From the NCBI GenBank assembly GCA_016282685.1, contig JAEELM010000036.1:54511-118510 (forward strand): 64,000 nucleotides of DNA, in the 5' to 3' direction. The DNA is from Elusimicrobiaceae bacterium (lineage in GTDB: Bacteria > Elusimicrobiota > Elusimicrobia > Elusimicrobiales > Elusimicrobiaceae). A program made the position numbers and the translations under genes. Of this stretch, positions 17,576-26,536 are shown in pieces (positions within the stretch are counted from its first letter, which is position 1; each line of letters opens with the position of its first letter). The notes beneath the pieces are model-generated. The model was not told where the DNA came from. It searched no databases and worked only from the letters and a program-made list of their open reading frames with translations.

Positions 17576-18643
17576 ATGGGAATGGCACTGGAAGCACAAA
17601 TTCCGCTTTGGATGAATCTTTCGCTAGCTATTGTGGCCCTAAATTTGTTGGTATGGCCGTTGGTATCGCGCTGGGTAGAAAGCCATTTGGAGCTATTTTT
17701 ACTATTGGTAGGGGCCGTGGCGGTTACCGTTAGCGGCAATTGGAGCTGGGCGTTTATTAAGGAAACGTTGGCGTACCCCATCAATGTGGCCTTTATTGTC
17801 ATTGTCATCAGTGTGATTTTTAACAATTATTCCCGCTATATATTCCGTGTACTGTTCGTTTTTTTCCGTGCTTTGGAGCCCCGTTATAGTTTTGCATTGC
17901 TTATTTTTGCACTAGGGGTTACATCTTCGTTAGTAAGTGTGACGGTATCTGCCTTGATTTTGGCGGAAGTATTAAAAGTAGTAAATTTGGAAAAAGACGC
18001 TACGGTAAAAATTACGGTATTTGCTTGTTATGCTATCGGTCTGGGAGCCATTTTAACCCCCTTGGCCGAACCGTTGGGGCTGGTTGTCACCAAAGCACTT
18101 TCCGGGCCGCCTCATTACGCGGATTTCTTTTTTCTTTTTCGTCATTTTTTCGGTTGGATTGCCCCGGCCATTGTATGTTTAGCTGTAGCGGGGGGGTATG
18201 CAGCCCGTCACGCCGGAACCACTTTGCAGATGCATATTCGGGAAGATAAAGAGACGTATTCCTCCATGTTGCACCGTACGTTGCACATTTATATGTTTGT
18301 GGCCGCCTTACATTTAATTAGCACCGGACTACGTCCGTTGGCACAAAGCACCATTGTACATTTGGGCGGTAAAGTTCTTTTCTTTGCCAATATGGTATCG
18401 GTAATTATTGACAATGCCACACTGGCCGCTATTGAAATTGTTTCTAATATCTCTTTGGCAGATTTAACCTATATGCTCGTTGGTTTGGTCGCATTTGGCA
18501 GTATGTTGGTGCAGGGGAACTTGCCCAACATTGTGGCGGCAGAAAAACTGGGTATCAAATCGCGTGAATGGGCCCGGGTGGCCGTTCCGACGGGATTAGC
18601 CCTGATGGGTGGGTATTTTATCTGCCTGGTCCTATTCAATTAG
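17576..18643 (+). CDS. DUF1646 family putative cation transporter
   Basis: 355 residues, roughly ten hydrophobic helices, resembling the DUF1646 branch of the ion-transporter superfamily (distant from NhaD-type Na+/H+ antiporters). Features are LGVTSSLVSVTVSALILAEV in the first half, YAIGLGAILTPLAEPLGLV in the middle, and IDNATLAAIEI plus GNLPNIVAAEKLGI near the end, two re-entrant-loop-like segments with polar residues. It probably exchanges a monovalent cation or small anion across the inner membrane; the substrate is unknown. No Shine-Dalgarno sequence precedes the ATG, which sits six bases after a TAAAAT. Confidence 0.7.
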   Translation: MGMALEAQIPLWMNLSLAIVALNLLVWPLVSRWVESHLELFLLLVGAVAVTVSGNWSWAFIKETLAYPINVAFIVIVISVIFNNYSRYIFRVLFVFFRALEPRYSFALLIFALGVTSSLVSVTVSALILAEVLKVVNLEKDATVKITVFACYAIGLGAILTPLAEPLGLVVTKALSGPPHYADFFFLFRHFFGWIAPAIVCLAVAGGYAARHAGTTLQMHIREDKETYSSMLHRTLHIYMFVAALHLISTGLRPLAQSTIVHLGGKVLFFANMVSVIIDNATLAAIEIVSNISLADLTYMLVGLVAFGSMLVQGNLPNIVAAEKLGIKSREWARVAVPTGLALMGGYFICLVLFN

Positions 18644-18694
18644 TCCTAGTCTCAATTAGGTCCAAAGACCCTTTCCCTCCACCTGCGTTTTATC

Positions 18695-18700
18695 TACACT
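18695..18700 (+). promoter_or_regulatory. -10 element of the receiver-like gene array
   Basis: TACACT followed by ATAGAT and then the ATG at 18707; no ribosome site. Candidate leaderless promoter for the four-gene array. Confidence 0.4.
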
Positions 18701-18706
18701 ATAGAT

Positions 18707-19816
18707 ATGAAGAAAGGTTTTCTAGCACTGTTTTTTATTTGGACAGTTCTGCCTCTGTGCGCCCAAACTGGGATAGTGAAGAAAGGAGTACAGGCAGTGG
18801 CGGATTCTGGAGCATTATATAATACACTGTCTGCTAATATGCAAAGGCAAGTGGCTTTAAATTTAAGAGGGTATTTCTTATCCGCACCTCTAGAACCCAC
18901 CCCCCAACACGAGATTCAATGGGAGGTTTTCCTGCCGACGGAAGCGCAAAAAAGAGAGGGATATAGTGTTTATTTGCGTGCGCTTAAGGCAACGGAGGCA
19001 CTTAGCCGGCTATTGCAAACCAAACTTTACTATCAAGGATTGGAATTTACCCCCTTGTGCGAGCTTGAAATTTTACGTGATCTTCACTTTGTCAACAAAA
19101 CACAGCGTTTGCTTGGACAGGCATCTATGTTTGTCAGGCAGGGTGTAAAAAGAGATTCTTCTTCAAAAATCATCTGGCGAGGGGACCCTGCTTTAACTGA
19201 AGCACGCCGATTTGTAGAGGGAGTTTCCCGCTTTTACGAGATGTGCTCTACGGGGCAAATTTTCCCTTTAGAAGAACCGGAGGAAGAACTGGAAAAGGTA
19301 AGAGAAAAATTTAATCCGGACGTATTTTTTCTTCATAACCCTCGTAAAATAAAGTTTTTTGAATGGATTTTTCAGCGTAAAAATAAGGGTGCTCTGCCCT
19401 CCTCTTTGCGGGTAGCAGCTGTGGTAGATCCTACTATTTTTAAAGAGTTACTTAAATTTCAAAAGAAAGAAAAATTGTCTGGCTGGACGTTGGAATACTA
19501 TGACAATCCGGAAGCATTCTTAAACACCCCCGGGCACTTGTCGTATGACTTGGTATTGAGCGACGTTTTGATTAAAAACGGTGGCGGAAAATATTTAGCC
19601 TGGATGTTGCGTCAGCAAAATTTTGAAGGTTCTATAGTGGCTATGAGCGGTTATTCGGAAGATGAAAAGACGGGGATGCGTTTAATGGCAGCCGGAATGG
19701 ACGGTATGATTTTTTCGGGAGCTGTTTTATATCATCAGGTGTTAAGGCAGTTATTCAAAAATTTCTTTTACTATAAAAATCAGCGAAGCAAAGATACAGG
19801 AGACGGGAAAAAATGA
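18707..19816 (+). CDS. Exported receiver-like protein, copy 1 (369 aa)
   Basis: First of four tandem paralogs. A signal peptide (about 1-19, cleavage LCA-QT) is followed by an unrecognised helical domain (25-200; shared pattern MQRQVALNLRGYF and YSVYLRALKA), then a C-terminal domain of about 130 residues that reads like a CheY-type receiver: hydrophobic strand LRVAAVVD (D241), YDLVLSD (D286, position of the phospho-acceptor), GSIVAMSGYS (S314, position of the switch Ser/Thr) and AAGMDGMIF. The lysine usual after the last strand is missing and the acidic pair is reduced to one Asp. Export would put this domain outside the cytosol, away from ATP-dependent kinases. Its stop overlaps the next start (ATGA). 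Confidence 0.75.
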   Translation: MKKGFLALFFIWTVLPLCAQTGIVKKGVQAVADSGALYNTLSANMQRQVALNLRGYFLSAPLEPTPQHEIQWEVFLPTEAQKREGYSVYLRALKATEALSRLLQTKLYYQGLEFTPLCELEILRDLHFVNKTQRLLGQASMFVRQGVKRDSSSKIIWRGDPALTEARRFVEGVSRFYEMCSTGQIFPLEEPEEELEKVREKFNPDVFFLHNPRKIKFFEWIFQRKNKGALPSSLRVAAVVDPTIFKELLKFQKKEKLSGWTLEYYDNPEAFLNTPGHLSYDLVLSDVLIKNGGGKYLAWMLRQQNFEGSIVAMSGYSEDEKTGMRLMAAGMDGMIFSGAVLYHQVLRQLFKNFFYYKNQRSKDTGDGKK

Positions 19817-20904
19817 AACGCAGTTTGTTATTGCTTTGTTTCTTTATCGTTCCGATTGTGAGTTGGGGGCAAGGTGGCTCGGTGGCCTTACGTAAGGGGC
19901 TGGAAGCACTGGCAGATCCTGCTGTGTTGCAAGAGGCTGTTTCTGCTACGCTACAACGGCAAGCGGCCCGGGAATTGCGGCAATACTTTTTCCAAGGTCC
20001 TTTGGTGCCTACTCCACGCGAACAAATAGAATGGAAGTTCTCTGCTTCGGCCGCTGAAAAGAAAGAGGGTTATAGCCTGTATTTGCGTGCCCTTAAATCA
20101 GCCGGCGCACTTAACAGAATTTTGAATACCAAGCTTTTTTATCAGGGGCAGGAAGTTTCTTCTTTTTGCCCTGTTGAGCTTACACGGGAGATTTCTTTTA
20201 TTGAAAAAACGCAGCGTGCCGTTAAGCGGGCGTCTGCATTTGTTTCTTTGCGAGACCCTTCTCTTTTGCGTGCTCAAAAATACGTAGATCATGTTTCCCG
20301 TTTTTACACTATGTGTTCCACTGGGCAAATCCTCTCTGCTGTGGATTATGACGCAGACCTGTCAGGGAAAGAATTTAATCCACAAGAATTTTTCCTTCAA
20401 ACCCCTCCCGATTTGCACGAAACAAAACAGGGATTGTTTCAACAGATTTTTGGACGCAAGAGCAGAGCAGACAATTTCCCGCAAACACTACGGGTGGCGG
20501 CTGTAATGGACCCTTTTGTTTGGGAAGAATTTTCGAGATTTCAAAGGAAAAAGAAATTAGTTGGTTGGACCGTAAAACATTTTGAAAGCCCGGAAGTTTT
20601 CTTAAACGATTCGGAGCATTTGTATTACGATCTTGTACTGACGGATATTTTGATTAAGGGCGGTGGCGGAGAATATTTGTCCCGTTCGTTGCGTGCGCAA
20701 GGATTTACCGGCTCTATTTTAGCAACCACAGCCTATACAGAAGAGGAAGAATACGGGCAGAAATTTTTGGCCTGCGGCATGGATGGTATGGTTTCTTTGG
20801 CTTCTGATTTAAAAAGTAGTATTTCAACGATTTTTTCAGAAAAATTGAATAACTTTTTCTACTACCAGGCGCAACGAGCTAAAGAGAAAGGAGAGCAGAA
20901 GTGA
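19813..20904 (+). CDS. Exported receiver-like protein, copy 2 (363 aa)
   Basis: Closest relative of copy 1, with a signal peptide (about 1-19, SWG-QG), the same N-terminal block (LQRQAARELRQYFFQGPL, YSLYLRALKSAGALNR) and the same receiver-like end: LRVAAVMD, YDLVLTD (phospho-acceptor position), ILATTAYT (Thr switch position) and ACGMDGMV, again without the final lysine. Insertion and deletion differences from copy 1 sit in the linker before the receiver domain. It overlaps both neighbours by four bases, so the array is translated as a coupled unit. The function is not known. Confidence 0.75.
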   Translation: MKRSLLLLCFFIVPIVSWGQGGSVALRKGLEALADPAVLQEAVSATLQRQAARELRQYFFQGPLVPTPREQIEWKFSASAAEKKEGYSLYLRALKSAGALNRILNTKLFYQGQEVSSFCPVELTREISFIEKTQRAVKRASAFVSLRDPSLLRAQKYVDHVSRFYTMCSTGQILSAVDYDADLSGKEFNPQEFFLQTPPDLHETKQGLFQQIFGRKSRADNFPQTLRVAAVMDPFVWEEFSRFQRKKKLVGWTVKHFESPEVFLNDSEHLYYDLVLTDILIKGGGGEYLSRSLRAQGFTGSILATTAYTEEEEYGQKFLACGMDGMVSLASDLKSSISTIFSEKLNNFFYYQAQRAKEKGEQK

Positions 20905-21977
20905 AACGCAAAGTAGGGATTTTTTGCCTGTTGGTTTCGCTGGTGGGTGTAAGCAATGCCCAAATCACCCCTCAGGCGTTGCGTGCAATTGCCGATTCTG
21001 CTCTGGAACGGCAAATAGTGCGGGAATTGGCCATCCCCATTGTAGACAAAATAGTACCGGTTGTTCCTACAGACATTCTTTCCGTACGTTTTGTATTAAA
21101 TAATTCGCCGTTTTCTCAACGACAAGAGTTGTACGATAGATACACTCGGGCTATCAAAACGGCGGACAATTTAAGCAAAGATTTTACCACTTTCTTGCAT
21201 TATCAAATTACGACTCCGGTACAATTGAAACCGTTGGAGATTGAGCATAATTTAAGAGAAATTGCGCAAGCGCAAGCGGAGTTGTTAGCGGTGGATAGAT
21301 ATTTGTGGGAGAAGGACCTTGCCTTGGAAACGGTGTACCGTAATTTAGAGTTGTTGAGTAATTATTTTGAGTCGGTAGGGAGCGGGCAAGCCCTTCCTTT
21401 GGTGCCCCCTCGGCAACGGAAAGAGATTGACGAAGGAGACTCCAATTGGAGAAAACAGATTATTAAGCGCCAAGGGCGCACATTCAAGGTGAGAGAATTT
21501 TTCTTGCGAACATCTAAAAAGGACCAAACTGCTCTGGCAGATTTTAAATTACCGAAAAAATTAAAGGTAGCTATTTTAAATGATCAAGAAAGATTGTTGC
21601 AAAATTTTTCCCAAATTAAGCAATTGCCCGGTGGAGAAGATTGGGAGATAGATACGTTTCTTTCTCCGACAGATTTTTTGAATCATCCTAATTTTTATTC
21701 CTACGATTTGATTTTGATGGATTTAAATTTGCGTCCGGGCGGGGGTGTCTATCTAGCGCTACGCCTGCGGGAAAAGGGCTACAAAAATGCAATTTTAGCA
21801 GTAACGGCGTATGAAGAACAATCGGCTTTTGGAGGGAATTTGTATAATATGGGTTTTGACGGGGCATTTGCCTCTGGTGTTAGTTGGAAAATGTATGACC
21901 CGTGGGCTCGCGATATTCTGTTTGAAAAAATTAAGAACTATTATTTTTTGAAGAAGAAATACGGTTGGGAGCATTAA
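20901..21977 (+). CDS. Exported receiver-like protein, copy 3 (358 aa)
   Basis: More distant paralog. The signal peptide ends SNA-QI. The N-terminal helical domain keeps the pattern LERQIVRELAIPIV and a KTADNLSKDFTTFLHYQ block matching the LYYQ block of copies 1 and 2. The C-terminal receiver-like domain has LKVAILND, YDLILMD (the phospho-acceptor position, most CheY-like of the four), AILAVTAYE and GFDGAFAS; no lysine at the last position. A GAGAGGAG-like site overlaps the end of copy 2. The 3' end overlaps copy 4 by 13 bases. Confidence 0.73.
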   Translation: MKRKVGIFCLLVSLVGVSNAQITPQALRAIADSALERQIVRELAIPIVDKIVPVVPTDILSVRFVLNNSPFSQRQELYDRYTRAIKTADNLSKDFTTFLHYQITTPVQLKPLEIEHNLREIAQAQAELLAVDRYLWEKDLALETVYRNLELLSNYFESVGSGQALPLVPPRQRKEIDEGDSNWRKQIIKRQGRTFKVREFFLRTSKKDQTALADFKLPKKLKVAILNDQERLLQNFSQIKQLPGGEDWEIDTFLSPTDFLNHPNFYSYDLILMDLNLRPGGGVYLALRLREKGYKNAILAVTAYEEQSAFGGNLYNMGFDGAFASGVSWKMYDPWARDILFEKIKNYYFLKKKYGWEH

Positions 21978-23152
21978 AAATGAAAAAGAAAATTATATTG
22001 ATGTTATTACTTTTAATAGGAGGGCCTTTGCTTGGGCACGCCCAACAGGTCCAGTTGCGTAAAGCGTTGGGGATGTTGGCAGAAGTTAAACGGGAAGTGT
22101 CTTCAGTAACTCTCCAGCGTGATTTGGCCAACCGACTCCAACCTTATTTGGTTTACATTCCACCATTGGCGGCCCCCTTACGCACCATCTCTTTCTCTTA
22201 TTACGAGCCTACCCCTGAACAGCAATTAAAACAATATAAAGAATTTGGGAAAGTTCGCCGACTTGCAATAGAGGAAGTTCATTCATTGCGTACATTTGTT
22301 TATTATCAAACAATCCATCCGCAGCCTATTTCCTATACAGAAATCGGTAACCGTTTAGCCCGCTTGGAAAAAACACAACAGCAAGTGAGTAAAATGCGTT
22401 TGTTATTAGAAGAAGCTGATGAAACTTTAGACCAGGCCCGTCGTTTAAAACAGATAAGGGAAAAAATAATGAGTGCCCGTGAAAAGGCGCGCCAAAAAAA
22501 CGAACCGGAACAGGTGGTCTTATCCGCTGATGAGGAACTGGACGTATTGTCGGCCAACTTACAACGGGGGATTATTTATTATCAAGCTCTGGGCACCGGA
22601 GTTGATGATGTTTCTTTTGAATTAGGCGATAAGGAGGCCCATAGTCCAGAACGTGAAGACCGCCCGTTAGATATTAATCAATTTTTCTTATATCCGCCGC
22701 AAGAAGCGATTGAACATCGTTATTGGCCTCAACAATTCCGTTTGGCCGTTCTGACTGATAGCAAACAGGTAAATAATGCTTTTCGTTATTGGGCCAATAA
22801 CCATCCCCTTTTTCAAAATTGGACGGTGGATGTTTGGGCCGATCCAGACGATTTTATCAATAATCCTTTTTCTACTTCGTATGACATGTTGCTCACAGAT
22901 GTGATGATTCCCAACGGTGGAGGAACATTCGTAATGCGAAAATTACGTGAAGACGGTTTTGAAAAACCAATCATAGCATTAACGGAATTTGATGAAGCAG
23001 ATATATGGGCCAAGCGCTTGTTTCATAAAGGGTATGACGGTATGATCAGTCGAGAAGATGTGGACGTCAACTCTCCTTCTTTTGAAGATTTAATTTTTCA
23101 CAAGCTAAACAATTATTTTTACTACCGTGCCGTGAACGGTTGGGATCATTAA
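21965..23152 (+). CDS. Exported receiver-like protein, copy 4 (395 aa)
   Basis: Last and longest paralog. In-frame starts at 21965 and 21980 (MKKKIILM); the latter fits a signal peptide better (GHA-QQ) and may be the true start. An extra charged helical segment (about residues 150-200, coiled-coil-like) is inserted in the N-terminal domain. The receiver-like end has FRLAVLTD, YDMLLTDVMIPNGGG (matching the DVMMP pattern of true receivers), PIIALTEFD and GYDGMISRED. The final lysine is absent. The gene is followed by a separate promoter for the pilin-like gene at 23215. Confidence 0.73.
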   Translation: MGALKMKKKIILMLLLLIGGPLLGHAQQVQLRKALGMLAEVKREVSSVTLQRDLANRLQPYLVYIPPLAAPLRTISFSYYEPTPEQQLKQYKEFGKVRRLAIEEVHSLRTFVYYQTIHPQPISYTEIGNRLARLEKTQQQVSKMRLLLEEADETLDQARRLKQIREKIMSAREKARQKNEPEQVVLSADEELDVLSANLQRGIIYYQALGTGVDDVSFELGDKEAHSPEREDRPLDINQFFLYPPQEAIEHRYWPQQFRLAVLTDSKQVNNAFRYWANNHPLFQNWTVDVWADPDDFINNPFSTSYDMLLTDVMIPNGGGTFVMRKLREDGFEKPIIALTEFDEADIWAKRLFHKGYDGMISREDVDVNSPSFEDLIFHKLNNYFYYRAVNGWDH

Positions 23153-23214
23153 AAATCATAGTCCTTCGCTTTCAAAAAAGGTACAATATAAGAAATTTGA
23201 AGGCGGAGGAATAA

Positions 23215-23652
23215 ATGAACTTCCATAACATTCTGCACAAGATGGTAGTAGGAGTTGTAATGCTGGTCGGTTTTGGAATCGCCTTGGGATGGCCCCAATA
23301 CAAAAAACACCAAACAATTGTAAAAGCACAACAAGCTTTGGATTTTGGGCGTGAAATTGCCTATCAACAAGCCGTCTATAAAGACCAACATGGTCACTAC
23401 GAGCCGGATTTCAGTAAATTGGAATTATCGCACATTTGCCCCGTTGCCAACGGGGAGGAAAATCGTTTTGAAATAAAATGCGATCCGTATGTGTTCTATC
23501 TCAAGGACGGACATATTGTGCGGATAGATCACCCGGACATGCCCGAATGGTTTGAGTTGGATATAGATGGCGGTACGGTAAGTTGCTCCTATGAAGAAAA
23601 TTCTTGGGCCGGCGAGCATATTTGTGATAGAATGGATGTATCTAGTTTATAA
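23215..23652 (+). CDS. Pilin-like membrane-anchored protein without the GFTLIE motif
   Basis: 145 residues. An N-terminal hydrophobic helix (about 10-27) leads straight into an amphipathic helix (QKAQQALDFGREIAYQQAVYKD by pattern, not all contiguous), then HGHYEPDFSKLEL and a small Cys-containing beta domain with four cysteines. This layout matches the type IV pilins at 38400, 39064 and 59972, but the prepilin peptidase site and Glu5 are absent, so it cannot be processed in the usual way. It may be a pilin-derived envelope protein. A TACAAT hexamer and a GGAGGAAT ribosome site precede the ATG. It lies 12 bases upstream of lpoB and probably belongs to that operon. Confidence 0.65.
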   Translation: MNFHNILHKMVVGVVMLVGFGIALGWPQYKKHQTIVKAQQALDFGREIAYQQAVYKDQHGHYEPDFSKLELSHICPVANGEENRFEIKCDPYVFYLKDGHIVRIDHPDMPEWFELDIDGGTVSCSYEENSWAGEHICDRMDVSSL

Positions 23653-23664
23653 CAAGGAGAGTGT

Positions 23665-24255
23665 ATGAAAAAGATATGGCTTTTGGTATTGGTGGCACCG
23701 TTTATTTTTGCATGTGCCCCTAAAGTAAAACGGGTAGAAACAAACTTGGTAAAAGATGTAAGTGGCGGTTGGAACGATACAGATGCCCAAATGGTTGCTC
23801 AAGAAATGATTACCGATTGTTTAAACAGTGGCTGGTATCCTAAATATCTTACCCAAAAAGGGAAAGAACCGGTTGTTATTGTGGGAACCGTTGTAAATAA
23901 CACGATGGAACATATCAGCACCGGCGTATTTGTGGAAGAAGTGCAACGCGCACTTATCAACTCCGGCAAAGTCGAGTTTGTGGCTTCTGCAGCCGAGCGC
24001 GGAGAAATACGTGCGGAACGTTTGGATCAAGATGAGTTTGCCAGCGAAGAAACCCGCAAAGCCTTTGGCAGAGAAGTAGGGGCCGATTTCATGCTTAGCG
24101 GAGTATTAAATTCCGTCGTAGATAAAGCTAGCAACAAGGCTGTTGTATTTTATCAGGCGAACCTAAAATTAATTAACTTGGAAACCAACCAAATTGTTTG
24201 GAATGGACAAAAACAGATTAAAAAATACGTAAAAAATAGCAAAGTTTCTTGGTAA
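23665..24255 (+). CDS. lpoB: Penicillin-binding protein activator LpoB-like lipoprotein
   Basis: An outer-membrane lipoprotein (lipobox IFAC, Cys17) with the LpoB fold signature: VSGGWNDTDAQMVAQEMI near the N-terminus, then PVVIVGTVVNNTMEHI, ALINSGKVEFVASAAER, GADFMLSGVLNSVVD and a final NLKLINLETNQIVWNGQK. LpoB reaches through the peptidoglycan to stimulate the bifunctional synthase PBP1b. Length 196 is normal. The AAGGAGAG ribosome site is good. The next gene starts six bases after its stop, and three further envelope genes follow, forming a lipoprotein operon. Confidence 0.88.
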   Translation: MKKIWLLVLVAPFIFACAPKVKRVETNLVKDVSGGWNDTDAQMVAQEMITDCLNSGWYPKYLTQKGKEPVVIVGTVVNNTMEHISTGVFVEEVQRALINSGKVEFVASAAERGEIRAERLDQDEFASEETRKAFGREVGADFMLSGVLNSVVDKASNKAVVFYQANLKLINLETNQIVWNGQKQIKKYVKNSKVSW

Positions 24256-24260
24256 AACTT

Positions 24261-25583
24261 ATGATAAAGAAGGCGCGTATATGGGTGTTGGGGCTAGCCG
24301 TTGTTTGCTCCGCGTGTGCGGCGCCTTCTTTGCGTTATAAATCAGACGTACAAAAAATGATGGCCGCCGGAAAATTCAGTGAGGCGGCCGCTTGGGTGGA
24401 AAGCAAAAAGAGTAAAATGTACGCTGACAGAGACGCACATCTGTACGCTTTGGATAAAGCCGCTTTGCTCCATGACGCACAATCTCATCAGGAAAGTGAT
24501 ACCTTGTTGGAACAAGCACAACAACGCATAGAGGATCTCTATACCAAAAGCGCCTCGGCTACGCTGGGCAAAGTAGTTGTGAACGATTTGACTACCCCTT
24601 ACGAAGCCGCCGATTATGAAAAGGCATTTACCTATTTTTACCGTGCTATGAATTTTTTGCAGCAAGATAATTTATCGGACGCGGCTGTAGAAGCCCGCCG
24701 TGCTGCTTTCTTTTTAGATCACTTGCGCGCAAGCCAGCAAAAAGGATATAACGACGACCCGTTTATTCAATACTTTGCCAGTTTGATTTTTGAATCGGTC
24801 GGGCAACGTTCCGACGCTCGTATTTCCCGCGAAAACGCATTGAATGCTTACCGCAAACAGGGGGGAAAATTAGATGTACAAACCCCGCATTTCTTTGTGC
24901 CGGATGATGTAGAACAATGGGGGGAAATTATCCTTCTTCATTACAATGGGCTTTTGCCCTTGAAAAAGACGCAAACGCTCCAATTGGCTTGGAATCGTGC
25001 TATCGGCATTGCTTCTTCTCCTCAAGAAACACGTTATGAGGTAGCCCCTGAAGTGGAAAATGCAATTTACGCAGGGATTATGGGCAATGCTATTACTATT
25101 GCTTTGCCTGCGTTGGAAAACCAGCATTATCAAGTTCGTTCTTCTTTAGCGATGGTAAACGGCCAGCGTTATCCTTTGTTAAGAATGGCTAACCTGGGGG
25201 CTTTGGCCCACCAGGATTTAGAGGAAAAAATGCCCGGTATTTGGTTCCGTACTGTTACCCGGGCCGTGGTTAAACAATTAGCTGCTGTGCAAGCGCGTCA
25301 TGCGGTAAATCGTTCTGCGGATAGACAAGGCAGTGTTTTGGGGGACTTTGCCGGTATGCTGGTCAGTGTATTGGGCGCTGCCTTTGAGAAGGCCGATACC
25401 CGCCAATGGTTTACCCTGCCGGCAGAAATTCACATGGCCCGTATTTTTGTCCAGCCGGGCACACAGGATATTCAACTGCTTTTAAAAGACGGATATGGTA
25501 ATATAGTAGGAGAAAAAGTTTTTGAAAATGTAAAAGTCGGGCGTGGGGAGCGCGTTTTCCTGCACTACCGCAGTGCCCGTTGA
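24261..25583 (+). CDS. COG3014-like lipoprotein with helical repeats
   Basis: 440 residues starting at the ATG at 24261 (an upstream TTG is in frame but inside lpoB). Lipobox CSAC (Cys about 18). The first 230 residues are helical repeats of TPR character (YEKAFTYFYRAMNFLQQDNLSDAAVEARRA by pattern, discontinuous). The second half is beta-rich and ends GERVFLHYRSAR. This resembles COG3014, which is often found next to lpoB; its role is unknown but likely in peptidoglycan synthesis at the outer membrane. It overlaps the following gene region closely (8-base gap to the next ATG). Confidence 0.7.
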   Translation: MIKKARIWVLGLAVVCSACAAPSLRYKSDVQKMMAAGKFSEAAAWVESKKSKMYADRDAHLYALDKAALLHDAQSHQESDTLLEQAQQRIEDLYTKSASATLGKVVVNDLTTPYEAADYEKAFTYFYRAMNFLQQDNLSDAAVEARRAAFFLDHLRASQQKGYNDDPFIQYFASLIFESVGQRSDARISRENALNAYRKQGGKLDVQTPHFFVPDDVEQWGEIILLHYNGLLPLKKTQTLQLAWNRAIGIASSPQETRYEVAPEVENAIYAGIMGNAITIALPALENQHYQVRSSLAMVNGQRYPLLRMANLGALAHQDLEEKMPGIWFRTVTRAVVKQLAAVQARHAVNRSADRQGSVLGDFAGMLVSVLGAAFEKADTRQWFTLPAEIHMARIFVQPGTQDIQLLLKDGYGNIVGEKVFENVKVGRGERVFLHYRSAR

Positions 25584-25591
25584 GGGGAAAA

Positions 25592-26527
25592 ATGAAAAAA
25601 ATAATCGTACTGACTGCTGCCTCTTTTTTGTTGGGGGCGTGCGGCACAATGAACAAAAATACCGTCAGTTACCAAATGTCCAAAATAGACGCTTCTAAAT
25701 ACTACGTGGTGGCTGGTGATGGCACTGATAAAAAAGCATCTGCCCAGAAGGCTTTGGACAATATGAAAAAAGAATTGAGCCAACATACGCCGCAAGATGC
25801 CCAAGAGGTGTTGGCAGATCTAATAGCTAACGCAACTGTTAAAAAAACGTGGCGCGATACGGACTCTGTTGCCAAACATTACTATTCATTGGCGGTACTC
25901 TCCCGCGAGAATGCTCACAAAATTTTAACTCCCCGGCTTAATCAGACAGATGCTCAATTGGGCGGATTGGCACAACAATTTTCTTCTCCGGCAGATCCTT
26001 TGGCGGATTTAAAAGTAGTTTACAAAATGCAGCCGCTTGTACAACGCCGCAGGGCGTTGGATGAGGTTTACCAATTTGTAGACGCAAACAGCCAAACGTA
26101 TATGCCGGACACTTTCAACCCCTATAAAGATATTTTCAAACAAAAATTATCAGCCGTCAAAGTAGGGATTGAGGCCGACGGAGATGAAAGCGATACCATG
26201 GTTACCTATGTAACGGATGCTCTGACAAAAATGGGTTTTGGGGTGGTAGATGAAAATCATCCCAACCAAGTATTAACGGTTCAACTCCAAACAAAAGTAA
26301 ACGGATACGATTCACAAAAAGTAAATGGATTGATATGGTGCAACAGTAGTGCGGCGGTAAATCTGGTGGACTGCGCGCAAGGCACGGTGTTTTCCAGCTT
26401 TAATGTCAGTCAACGGGCTGGCACGACTCGCCGGACGGATTCTCTACAGCGTAGCATGCAGGCTGCCGGGCAACAAGCGGCCCAAGAAGTGGCTACGCGC
26501 TTGGAAAATTATTTAAAAAATAAATAA
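25592..26527 (+). CDS. Envelope lipoprotein of the lpoB cluster, LPP20/CsgG-like character
   Basis: 311 residues from the ATG at 25592, which has an AGGGGAAAA ribosome site; an in-frame TTG four codons upstream is not preferred. Lipobox LGAC (Cys17). The N-terminal half is helical and unrecognised. The C-terminal half (about 185-311) has KVGIEADGDESDTMVTYVTDAL, a lipoprotein-type sensor pattern, and a terminal amphipathic helix (AAGQQAAQEVATRLENYL). This end resembles LPP20-type or other FlgT/CsgG-like lipoprotein domains, but the match is weak. It sits between the COG3014-like gene and an FKBP isomerase. Confidence 0.55.
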   Translation: MKKIIVLTAASFLLGACGTMNKNTVSYQMSKIDASKYYVVAGDGTDKKASAQKALDNMKKELSQHTPQDAQEVLADLIANATVKKTWRDTDSVAKHYYSLAVLSRENAHKILTPRLNQTDAQLGGLAQQFSSPADPLADLKVVYKMQPLVQRRRALDEVYQFVDANSQTYMPDTFNPYKDIFKQKLSAVKVGIEADGDESDTMVTYVTDALTKMGFGVVDENHPNQVLTVQLQTKVNGYDSQKVNGLIWCNSSAAVNLVDCAQGTVFSSFNVSQRAGTTRRTDSLQRSMQAAGQQAAQEVATRLENYLKNK

Positions 26528-26536
26528 AGGAGAGTT

